64,000 nt of DNA from Cyanophora paradoxa (Eukaryota > Glaucocystophyceae > Cyanophorales > Cyanophoraceae): the NCBI GenBank assembly GCA_004431415.1, contig QPMI01000459.1, positions 62,001-126,000 of the forward strand, read 5' to 3'. The notes under the pieces were generated by a model. The model had not been told where the DNA came from. It was given only the letters and a program-made list of their open reading frames with translations, and ran no database searches. A program made the position numbers and the translations under genes. This document shows, piece after piece, positions 54,013 to 64,000 of this stretch (the first letter of the stretch is position 1; each line of letters opens with the position of its first letter).

Positions 54013-55881
54013 ATTTTCAGGCTTGTAGGGCGGTAAATTGGGGGGATACCGCGGTCAGCACCGCCCGATCGCGAAGAAGGAGCGGAAGCAGACAGGTAAG
54101 CGGAACAACAAGACGACGTGGAGGCTGAGGCGAAACAGGACGATGCGAAAGGGCAGAACTACGACACGAGCGCGAGGAGGACACAGAAGACGGATCAGGC
54201 GGATCAAGAGCAGGCAAAAGGACAGTCAAAGGAATCACTAAAGCCGGCCGTGGTCGAGGCGGGCAGTCGAACTGCAAACGACGGCGAACGACAGGCCGAA
54301 GACGAGGACTAGCGCTGTAATTAATTCTAGCTGTAGCATCGACACTACGATCAGGATCCGAACCAGACCGAAGTAAACTACAAGACAGACTCTGAGAGAA
54401 CGCCGGCGCGGCGGGATATATATACGACGGGCGAAGCACAGCGGCAGACGACAAAGCCAGAGGCTGCGGCTCCGTACCAGAACAAGCTTACGGGACGGAG
54501 GGCCTGGTCCAGCAAACCGACGGAGCCTCGGAGGATCCAGAAGGAGACGCAGGCTCGGCAAGCCGGTGACGGGTGCGACCACGAGTCCGGGAAGAGATCG
54601 GGGAAGAGGTCCCGGAGCTAAGGGCCCGAAAGCAGAGGCAGAAGGCAAGCCCGGCGAGAAATCAGACCCGGAACCGGAACCCAGCGAACGGCGACGACGT
54701 CGACGAAGAGGCCCCCGGGGGGGCATGGCCAATTGCAAGACGGGGGATCCGGAGCTACCGAGCAAAGAAAGCACTGACAACCGGCGTCGAGCACGGCGGA
54801 GGAAGTACCTCGCGGTCGCGATCGTAGACAGCGGCAGACGGAGAGCTCGAGTCCAGGGTCGAGCTAGAAACCCGACGACGGGAACGCGACGGAGGCCTAG
54901 GCCTACGGGAAGGAAGAGGCGAGGTACCTCAATTGTCTACCTCAATAGTATGTAAAAGCAATGTTTTAATGTTGAATAAACGTTGCCCTGGCGGGCCTGG
55001 CCTAGGAGGCTAGGCCTGAATGAGGCTGAATCAATTATCAATCAGTGCCGCGTCAACATCGAAGTTTCGCGCTGTGACTTCAGTGACGCAGCTGCGACTC
55101 CTGCGAGCGCCGAGCGCTCGAGCCTCGACCGGGGTGACGCCGCCGTCACGCCAGGGACCCGACTCGGCGGGGATCGGAGTACTGCTGGCCCTATATTACT
55201 AGTACTGTAGAACTAGTTAATTTAGTACAGGAAAATAATTAGTACTTCGCGAAAACTGCCACTTTAGCAGCTAGTAAATCTTAGTAGGTCAGTCTGCGCA
55301 GGGCTTTTGTATGGCGGAGACGGGACTACCCCTACAAATTCTCGCCTTTCGCAGGCGGGAAATATTTAGTAGATCGCCCAACTTGGCGCGGGCCAAAAAC
55401 TTTTAGTACTATAAATATGCAGCCCACTAAATATTTCTTTAGCTTGCAATTGGCCGGGAATTTGGCCCTCAAGTAGGGCACTGGCGGGCGGCCAACTTGG
55501 CAAGCCAGCTAGCTAGCCGGCCAATTTGGGCGGGGGGCGCCTGCAGCTGCAGGCTGCAGCGCTAGCTGGGCTAGCTACAGGCGACCAAAATCCCGGCTAG
55601 TGCTTTTCGACGGCTGGCAAGCCAACTGCCCATGGCCAAGCTGAAAGCCAGACCCAAAGCCCCCCTTTTTCTTCCCGTGGAAGGGGTACTCAAAGAGGCA
55701 GATTTGATAAAGCGCTAGCTCAATCTTGAATATTAATGTAAAGCTCGAGCTTAATGTACGGCTTAAAAAGCCGTCCTGCAGTACTCGAGACCGGGCCAGC
55801 TAGTCTAGCTGGGCGGCCTGGCCATGCATATGGGCCCTGGGTCGGGGCCCTGGGGGCCTGGCCCACCTGGGGCCAGAGCCG
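54013..55881. repeat. 1.9-kb repeat, copy 1
   Basis: Nearly identical to 56,371-58,241 (one-base differences near 54,410 and 54,550). The first kilobase is A/G-biased on the plus strand and open in several frames, giving Arg/Lys/Glu-rich translations. The rest has CTAGCTAG, CTGCAGCTGCAG and TTTAGTA words. Inverted pieces of it occur at 37,300-37,460 and 38,960-39,060, so it is a dispersed repeat, probably a mobile element. No enzyme domain is visible, and no terminal repeats are obvious. Confidence 0.85.
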
Positions 55882-55931
55882 CCAGTGCCCGCCACTGGCC
55901 CGCCAGACCCCTACCGCCGGGCCGCGCCGGC

Positions 55932-56133
55932 TACCGTAGACGACTTAAATACCGCGCCACATATTACCGCGTTCTAAAATTTCGGCGCCGGTATGCGCTT
56001 TACCGCGCTACCAAATTACCGCGTTCCATCGTCTTCGAAAATGTATTATTTGTTAGCAAAGGGGGTAATTTTGAGCGCGGTAATTTGGCAGCGCGGTATT
56101 TAAGTCAGCGCGGTATATAAGTCGTCTACGGTA
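55932..56133. mobile_element. MITE-like element with 26-bp terminal inverted repeats
   Basis: The ends (55,932-55,957 and 56,108-56,133) are inverted repeats with one mismatch, beginning TACCGTAGACGACTTA. The 202-bp element has no coding capacity and contains internal ATTACCGCG/CGCGGTAAT words in both orientations, so most of it can fold back. The TA at each end may be the target duplication. It lies between the two copies of the 1.9-kb repeat. Confidence 0.85.
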
Positions 56134-56370
56134 CCGGTACTAAGGTACGGCGGTACCCTCAAAGTTCCAACAGTTACCTTGTGGACCCGGGAGCTGAGGG
56201 AATTTGGGGGGGGGGGAACTGGGGGATACTATGATACCGGCTCGTTGCCAAAGTCGTTGGTCACGGTTGGTGGCAACTTGCAATTAAGTTGCAACTTGCC
56301 AAAAGTTGCGATTGCCGGCAAGTTGCGGCGGCAACTTGCCGGCAACGTCCCCAAATTGTATCGGCATGAA

Positions 56371-58241
56371 ATTTTCAGGCTTGTAGGGCGGTAAATTGGG
56401 GGGATACCGCGGTCAGCACCGCCCGATCGCGAAGAAGGAGCGGAAGCAGACAGGTAAGCGGAACAACAAGACGACGTGGAGGCTGAGGCGAAACAGGACG
56501 ATGCGAAAGGGCAGAACTACGACACGAGCGCGAGGAGGACACAGAAGACGGATCAGGCGGATCAAGAGCAGGCAAAAGGACAGTCAAAGGAATCACTAAA
56601 GCCGGCCGTGGTCGAGGCGGGCAGTCGAACTGCAAACGACGGCGAACGACAGGCCGAAGACGAGGACTAGCGCTGTAATTAATTCTAGCTGTAGCATCGA
56701 CACTACGATCAGGATCCGAACCAGACCGAAGTAAACTACAAGACAGACTCTGAGAGAACGCCGGCGCCGGCGGGATATATATACGACGGGCGAAGCACAG
56801 CGGCAGACGACAAAGCCAGAGGCTGCGGCTCCGTACCAGAACAAGCTTACGGGACGGAGGGCCTGGTCCAGCAAACCGACGGAGCCTCGGAGGGATCCAG
56901 AAGGAGACGCAGGCTCGGCAAGCCGGTGACGGGTGCGACCACGAGTCCGGGAAGAGATCGGGGAAGAGGTCCCGGAGCTAAGGGCCCGAAAGCAGAGGCA
57001 GAAGGCAAGCCCGGCGAGAAATCAGACCCGGAACCGGAACCCAGCGAACGGCGACGACGTCGACGAAGAGGCCCCCGGGGGGGCATGGCCAATTGCAAGA
57101 CGGGGGATCCGGAGCTACCGAGCAAAGAAAGCACTGACAACCGGCGTCGAGCACGGCGGAGGAAGTACCTCGCGGTCGCGATCGTAGACAGCGGCAGACG
57201 GAGAGCTCGAGTCCAGGGTCGAGCTAGAAACCCGACGACGGGAACGCGACGGAGGCCTAGGCCTACGGGAAGGAAGAGGCGAGGTACCTCAATTGTCTAC
57301 CTCAATAGTATGTAAAAGCAATGTTTTAATGTTGAATAAACGTTGCCCTGGCGGGCCTGGCCTAGGAGGCTAGGCCTGAATGAGGCTGAATCAATTATCA
57401 ATCAGTGCCGCGTCAACATCGAAGTTTCGCGCTGTGACTTCAGTGACGCAGCTGCGACTCCTGCGAGCGCCGAGCGCTCGAGCCTCGACCGGGGTGACGC
57501 CGCCGTCACGCCAGGGACCCGACTCGGCGGGGATCGGAGTACTGCTGGCCCTATATTACTAGTACTGTAGAACTAGTTAATTTAGTACAGGAAAATAATT
57601 AGTACTTCGCGAAAACTGCCACTTTAGCAGCTAGTAAATCTTAGTAGGTCAGTCTGCGCAGGGCTTTTGTATGGCGGAGACGGGACTACCCCTACAAATT
57701 CTCGCCTTTCGCAGGCGGGAAATATTTAGTAGATCGCCCAACTTGGCGCGGGCCAAAAACTTTTAGTACTATAAATATGCAGCCCACTAAATATTTCTTT
57801 AGCTTGCAATTGGCCGGGAATTTGGCCCTCAAGTAGGGCACTGGCGGGCGGCCAACTTGGCAAGCCAGCTAGCTAGCCGGCCAATTTGGGCGGGGGGCGC
57901 CTGCAGCTGCAGGCTGCAGCGCTAGCTGGGCTAGCTACAGGCGACCAAAATCCCGGCTAGTGCTTTTCGACGGCTGGCAAGCCAACTGCCCATGGCCAAG
58001 CTGAAAGCCAGACCCAAAGCCCCCCTTTTTCTTCCCGTGGAAGGGGTACTCAAAGAGGCAGATTTGATAAAGCGCTAGCTCAATCTTGAATATTAATGTA
58101 AAGCTCGAGCTTAATGTACGGCTTAAAAAGCCGTCCTGCAGTACTCGAGACCGGGCCAGCTAGTCTAGCTGGGCGGCCTGGCCATGCATATGGGCCCTGG
58201 GTCGGGGCCCTGGGGGCCTGGCCCACCTGGGGCCAGAGCCG
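56371..58241. repeat. 1.9-kb repeat, copy 2
   Basis: Second copy of 54,013-55,881 in the same orientation. After the shared end (GGGCCAGAGCCG) copy 1 continues into CCAGTGCCC and copy 2 into CTGTCGGATG, so the two are separate insertions or an interrupted tandem pair. The spacer 55,882-56,370 includes the MITE and TTGCCAAGTTGC-type words. Confidence 0.85.
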
Positions 58242-58438
58242 CTGTCGGATGGGAGGATTCCCACCCGATTGGGCACCGCGCAGTACTGCGCGGGGCCGGC
58301 TCCCTGTGCTGGAGCAGCTGTAGATGCAGGCTGGTGTATTCACTGTGTACCCGGAAGACTACTGACTCTGTACCCCTAAGACAGGTAGAGGCGGGCCAGC
58401 GTAGGCTACCGAGAGGTAAGCCTACAGGAAGAGAGACT

Positions 58439-58813
58439 ATGCCAGGGCTCTCAGACTACGTCAGGCACCAACTAGCTCTAGTCACTAAGTCACCGCAAGG
58501 CCAGGGAATCGAGCCAGGCGACAACTCCTCTTCCGCTGACGTCGCGTCCGCGCGACGTAGCCAGTCAAACCGTGACTCCAGTCGGTATAGCCGCAAGAGG
58601 GCGCCCCCAACACCGCCGATGGGTGCGCTGCTCGAGGGCACCGACAGGCCCCAAGACGAGGAACCTGAGCCACAGTCCGGGACCGGAATGCAGACAGCTG
58701 CAGGCCAGGTAGAAGGCCAGGTAGCTGTAGATCGATCCGTCCAGGTCGTATGCAAGGCATGGCAGGTGAGGCAAATGCGTGCATGCGGGAAAGCTCGAAA
58801 GGGAAAAGCATAA
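58439..58813 (+). CDS. Short Ser/Arg-rich open frame, possible retroelement gag start
   Basis: It opens with an ATG at 58,439 and reads MPGLSDYVRHQLALVTK followed by Ser/Arg/Pro/Gln-rich sequence to a TAA at 58,811-58,813 (125 residues). Upstream, 58,243 onward begins TGTCGGATGGGAGGATTCCCACCC, recalling the TG start of an LTR, followed by about 190 bp of leader. I see no matching 3' LTR, primer-binding site or polymerase, so this is a weak call; a GTGAGG donor-like site at 58,766 could instead make it a host exon. Confidence 0.25.
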   Translation: MPGLSDYVRHQLALVTKSPQGQGIEPGDNSSSADVASARRSQSNRDSSRYSRKRAPPTPPMGALLEGTDRPQDEEPEPQSGTGMQTAAGQVEGQVAVDRSVQVVCKAWQVRQMRACGKARKGKA

Positions 58814-61800
58814 AAACTCGAAAGGTGTAAACGCTGGCCCAAACTCACTCCAAACGGCGAGGGCCGCTGGAGAGTGGCACGGATGGGAAGTTTCACCGCC
58901 TCGGGAAGAAACCAACGAGGAGGTATCCGGGCCGCCCATCAGGCCCAACGAAAGAGCAGGGCACGGCTTGAGCGGACCGCCCGACAACACCTGCTTCTCG
59001 GGGCCAGATGTGCCAGCAAAGCTCACGCTCAACCACTCTTTTTCAAGCTCGTGGGCCCAGGCTCCAGAAAAGTGAACGAAAGGCTCTGAACGGCGCCCGC
59101 TACTGATCGTCTCACCCGACAAGACGGTGGCCCGACCAGTAGCGACCCGCTCCTCGGCCAAGACTGAGGCAAAGCGAGCAAAGAAATCTGCCCCACGGCG
59201 CAGCGACCGCGAGCAGCATCGGGGCAAGGTATAGATTGGTTCGGATTGTTTGGTTGGGGAAGGGTCTGCTGAAGCTTGTTGCAATTGACCGTCCGGTTCG
59301 CACGCCTTAAAGGCGGGGTTTGCGTCTGCCGGCTTCCAATCCACAGCCGGCTTGCAAATGCGTCGAGCGGAATATTTTATTCCAGGCTCAGACGGCTGTC
59401 GGTGCGGCCAGAGTGGATTCATGAAGCATGCAGCCGACGTCGACGTCGATATGAGCGGCGACCTTGCATTCGCGTGCGTCTCGAGCTCGGGCTCGTGACC
59501 AAGTGCACACGATGCAGGTACGAGCCCTTGAGCCGCTCAACATCGCAGGATGTAAATGCTCCAACGATCCCGTGACTGCTTTGGCGCTTCCGTACGAGTC
59601 GGGTTGCGCGGCTTGCAGTGCAGGGTCCGATCTGCACGGCTCCCGGCTCTGATCACGAGGGCCGCAGAGTGCACGGTTGCACTTCCGCGGCGGGATCACG
59701 AGGCCAAAGACGCGGAGCCGCCGAACTCGATGCTGAAGGCAAGCGAGTTCAAGGTCGCTCACGTACATCGGAGGGGAATCGAGCAGGGTCGGAGCTCGTG
59801 AAGCATACGCCAGGCCCCGAACACGCGCTGGGGCGTGAGGGCTGCAGTGCACACGTAGAGCCACGCATGGCCACGGGACGGAGGCGCCCGCTTGGCGAAC
59901 GCAGAGCAGTGTACGTGTGCGCTGGCACTGGCGTTTGTGTATGGCCTGGAACGAGATGGGGAGCCTCGGGGAGGGTCTCGCGCTCACGGCGTGCGTGACA
60001 TCGCAGCGCTAAGCTGCTGGCGATGAGACCAGGTGTCAACGCTCCAGCTAGACGCGGCCGTCAATCGAAGGCGCGCGTGCTGGCCGCGAATCCCATCAGT
60101 CGTTCCCTCGGCCTGGTCTTCCTGGGATCCGGCCGCAGCCAGGCTCGTTGGCGAGCTTGGCGGGTCATGATCACAGGAAGGGGTTCTGCAGCGATCCGCG
60201 AGACTGCATATTCGCGGTGCCGAGACCCTCGGATTTGCGACCGATTCGCCAGCCTTCGCCGTGGGCTCGTTTCGATCGCATCCCAATACCAGGCGATCAG
60301 GCGAAGCTGACGAACGGCGAATCCTTCAGAGACTCAGATCTCTTGATCATGATCGGGGATCCGAATTCGTGTTCTGTGCGTAGCCAGACCGCAACACGGC
60401 GTGCAGTCGGCTGCTGAGATCCGATTCCGATCCTTAGGAGGCCGCATCGGTGAGTAGTGCGAGCGAGTGCACTGGCCGTAGCTGTGCTCTCAAGCTCTGT
60501 CGAAACAGCACTTGCCAGTCCGTTCCGGACACGGTCACTGGCTGTGCACGTAACAACAGGGCCTGATGGCCATCAGCCCCAGTAGCATCGCCACCGATGG
60601 GTTTCCGAGGCGGAATGTAGTTCGCCAATATTAATGGCGAGACCCGGATCCCGGCAAGCCGCCGTGCGAGGGGACCTCAAGGCGGTCGGCTTGGTCCGAT
60701 CGCTCATGATCAGCCTGCGGGCGGCGGCGCGCGCTGGCCATGGGGCAGGCTGCTGATTTGCAGGCCATGGGGCGGCGCGCGCGTAGCAGGCGTGACTGCG
60801 CGCTTGAGTCTGATTCCGACTCCTCTTCCACTGAAGAGGGGAAGTCGGGGCGTGGCAGGAATGCGCCGATCGGAGAGGCGCTCCAGCGTCGGGCCAAGAG
60901 GCGCGCGTGCTTCGGCTCGAGTGCATGTGCACGTACTCCTCTTCCGCTGAAGAGCGGAAGCCGTAGCACGGCGAGCTGCTCCTGATGCCACTCCTCTTTG
61001 GTTAAGCACCGTCCCCGGTGCTCTACCGTCTTCCGCGAAAATTTGGCACGCTGGGGCCGCTGGGATCCGTGATTGGATCGGGGCAGCATGGCCGTGGTGG
61101 GGAAATTCGCGATTGCGGGTCGAAAGAACGGCGAGGCCTAGGCATGATCATGCACGACCGGAACCGCCTCTCTTTCGTTGTATTCCATGGCGTTCCGGGC
61201 CGCTGCCTCTCTCGATTTGGGTTCAATCGAGGGGCGAGCGCGAGCCGCGGGGCCAGAGCGATGTTGAATTGATGTTGGCCTCGATTTGAATCGAGCTGTG
61301 GGCAACTGAGCAATTGCGACGGCCGGCCACGATTGTGCCGATCGCGAGTCAATCGCACTGCAGTTCCCGCCGTTCGAATTTCGCGATTCGATCGGACGCC
61401 AGTCGTGTCGAGCACGAGGGCATCGAGCCTCGGAGCTTCGAGTCTCGAGCGGGCGTCGATCAATCAAGGCCTGGGCCGAGCTTCCGAAACACGATTTTGC
61501 ATATCTAGCGCTCGGCTGTGTATGCTCGTGTCTGTTGGCCCGTGTTGCCGCTTTTCGCGGTTTTTAGGCCAGGCGCCGGGGTGCCAGCACCCAGATTTAT
61601 GGAGCGGCCTCAGTGAATGAAGCTGGTGACGGTGGGTGCGCCACTGCCGGGAATAAGATCCCGGGTCGCCACCGCCCAGCGCAAAACGAATTTGACAGCT
61701 ACGTCGAACTCGTTCGCTCGCAGGAGCGCCAGCTGCATGCAGCCGGGCCCGCGTGACTTGGTATGCGCGAACGTCCGATGGTCCGGGTTGCGGGGTAGAA

Positions 61801-64000
61801 TTTGAGAAAATCCGCGCCGCTGCTCGGGACGAGAGCCCGGCCGGCGGTTCGCCAGCGAAAATCGACGACTTTCGCCATGCTGGGCCCTCGCGAAATTTCG
61901 CGAGCCGAGAGGTACGAAATCGGCCGTGCGTGCGCGGTCCGACGGTCTGGCCTTCTCGAGCGGGCCGCGTACGCGTAGCCTACATCTCGGTTCCGATCGC
62001 AAGCCGCGCGCGGCGTCGGGGCGGAATCGCGAGATCGAGGTCGACCGTCGGACTCGGTGATCATGAGTCGCAAGAGCCGTGACCGCTTTAGTAAGCGTCC
62101 GAACCAGGCTCAGCGGCTGGTCTGAGGCTGAGGATGATGCATATGCTTGGCCGAAGGGCCGTGCAAGGGCCGGGCCACTGGGCATGGCCAAGCACACGTG
62201 GGCGCGAAATTAAATTGCCGCACTCTAGTGCTGCAAAATTTTCGTGGCGACGCGAAGTGATTCGCATGCACAGATCTAGAGGGCCCGGGAAACGTCCGGC
62301 GCGAAGATTGTGCACGTGGGCGCCCTCACGTCCGCTGGCGTGCGCCGTGACGGCCTCGCCACCGCAGCAGCCGGCCACGGGCGTGCACTGCGGCCGCCGG
62401 GCACAAGTGCATGTGCAGAGCGCGGCTGCGCATGCCGTGGTATTGATGGCTGGGCGCCAGCCGCCGTACGTAGCGTAGCAGCACCACAGGGATCGGCAGG
62501 TGGGCGCCGCGGCGTGCAACCGACGCGGTTGGTTCCCAGCCGCAGGAGCGGAACCGGTAGCGGCCGGTTGCAGGAGCCGTGCTCGTGCATACGAGCGTCA
62601 ATATCGTGCCGACGATATCATGCACGATCGCAAGCGTTCCCTTAGCGGACCGGGGGCCGGGCCCCGATGCTCTCGAGAGAAATGACGATAGAGCTCTCGC
62701 TCGCTGTCTCGCAGTGGGCCGTGGCGGCTTTTGAGAGAGCAGACGATGAAGCTCAGCGGCTTTTGCTCGCTGTCTCTCGTTGGCCGTGGCGGGTGTTCCG
62801 GAGTGTGAAGCCGGCAGATTCCACCAGCTAGGCGGGAACGGCTTTCCGAAAATTGGATACCGTACGCGTGGCTTGCGCACGGGCCAGCCACTAGGGCTCG
62901 CCGGCGCTGCCGCGCAGATCGAGAACGGGCTGGGGATCATCGGATCCGGCGCCGCGCCCACGGTCCCGAATCATTGAATTCCGGATTCGCATTGCGATGC
63001 TTTCGAATTTGGGTGCCGCAGTGCGGTCGACAGGTTCGCTTCGCTCGGTAGCGAATTACGATTTCTGCAGCTCGTGCAGTCTTCCCTGCCTCATCCTCTC
63101 TCCCACCGCGTTTTAGCGGGAGGTCGAGGCATGAACGTTAACGTGCCGCAAGGCGGGTGGGGCTGAAGGCCGCGTGCGCAGGCTTGGCGGCGAGCGGCCG
63201 TGCCGAGGCCTGGGCCTGCCGCCGTGCGGTCACGTGTAAATTTTGCGGGCCGGGCTGCGAGCCCTAAAGGCTGCGCTACGGTGCGAAAAATGCCCGCAGC
63301 CAGCACCAGCTGCAGCATCGCCGGGTTTGGCGAAGTGGTGCACAGGTTCCGGCTCAGGGCGGCGGCAATGCTCTTTTCGAGCTAGCGCTGCCCTTGGCGG
63401 GCTGGCATCGCCAGCGCCGTTCTCGGAGTGCTCGCGCGAATGTACTACGGTATGCCGCTGCAAATCGCGACCGTACATTCGATAGCTGGATCGGCGCTCT
63501 GTAGCACGGCGCTCCATTACAGCGCCTCATCAGCGCTAGCCGAGCGGCGTGCCGGCGTTGGCAGAGAGAGCCGGGCGCTGTTCAGCGCAGCCGATCGTCC
63601 GTTCGCGATCACGAGTCGACGTCGTTTCGCGAGTCGGTCCGGGGCCACGGGGCCGTGTGCGCAGCCTCTTTGAGAAAGCTACCGCATAAGTGCTCAGGCT
63701 TCGAATTTTTCGCGGCGCTCAGCGCGGCTGCTCAGCGGCTGCATCCGATATCCGGTCGCGATATCGATGCATATGCTGTGGGCCTGCAGCCGGGGCTGAG
63801 ACCCGCGCCTGCAACACACACGTGCACGTGCACGCGGTTTATGCAAGGTAGGGCTAGCCGTTTAGTTTTGTTTAACGGTTACAGCCTTTATTCCCGCTGG
63901 CCATGGTGGCTGCGGCTTGAATATTTGTGGCGCTCGCGATCGGTGTCCGCGTCCGCGGCCACGCGATTGCACGTGCAAAGAGTCGTGCGCGGCTCGACAA
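58814..64000. other. No gene seen in about 5 kb of low-complexity sequence
   Basis: Open frames exist on both strands but none shows a domain or consistent splice pattern. The sequence is rich in TCGA, GATC, GAATTC and TGCATGCA-type palindromes. There are small hairpins CTTCCxCT-GAAG-AGxGGAAG near 60,825 and 60,940 sharing CTCCTCTTCC with 58,527, and a short internal duplication near 62,690-62,800 (GCTCGCTGTCTC ... GGCCGTGGCGG). A minus-strand open stretch at about 58,790-59,400 is the longest but resembles nothing I know. Confidence 0.5.

Noticed and set aside
54566-54955. Arg-rich open frame in the 1.9-kb repeat, and its twin at 56,926-57,315
   Set aside because: Open on both strands because of A/G bias; no domain, and repeated only because the repeat is.
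59388-63673. Numerous Arg/Ser/Ala-rich open frames at the right end
   Set aside because: No domains, no consistent splice pattern, and frequent palindromic words; treated as non-coding.

Overview
The window is nuclear DNA of a GC-rich microbial eukaryote, most likely a GC-rich alga or related protist. The signs are genes split into many short exons, compact introns ending in AG, several kinds of retroposon with target-site duplications, and eukaryotic domains (EF-hand, F-box, HMG-box, PAH, HECT). About one intron in five that I could place begins with GC instead of GT. That is reported for some haptophytes and dinoflagellates, but nothing here settles the lineage.

Layout. Positions 1-28,230 are a recent segmental tandem duplication: about 10 kb, present twice, plus the end of an older copy. 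Each unit carries, left to right, the edge of a 5'-truncated EF-hand pseudogene, a Cys/Trp-rich protein gene (minus), AT-richer repeats, a seven-exon gene for a 242-aa helical protein (plus), a small gene fragment (plus) and the 3' half of an EF-hand gene (minus). The only full-length EF-hand gene (16 exons, minus) lies at 27,083-31,129. After the duplication three mobile elements landed in one copy each: a 7.5-kb LINE, an 83-bp poly(A) retroposon and a 331-bp SINE-like element. The sister copy keeps each empty site.

Positions 31-39 kb hold an F-box/leucine-rich gene (plus), a repeat-rich stretch, a small unrecognised multi-exon gene (minus) and a 1-kb poly(A) retroposon. Positions 39.2-49.0 kb hold a long minus-strand gene whose exons encode three tandem HMG boxes, a PAH (Sin3-type) domain, coiled coils and a C-terminal HECT ubiquitin-ligase domain. 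I do not know this combination as a described architecture. One HMG cassette is a near-identical tandem copy. A 1.3-kb inverted-repeat element sits in the 5' part of the gene. A glycerol dehydrogenase gene (11 exons, minus) follows at 49.0-51.4 kb, then a four-exon conserved-looking gene (plus) at 52.1-53.3 kb. The rest (53.7-64 kb) is repeats: a SINE-like element, two copies of a 1.9-kb repeat, a MITE, a possible retroelement gag start, and about 5 kb where I see no gene.

Many frame breaks between copies are one-base changes in homopolymers (G4/G5, C2/C3). They may be residual assembly errors, so I treat those frameshifts cautiously. Exon boundaries were placed by eye from splice signals and reading frame; no transcript data were available.
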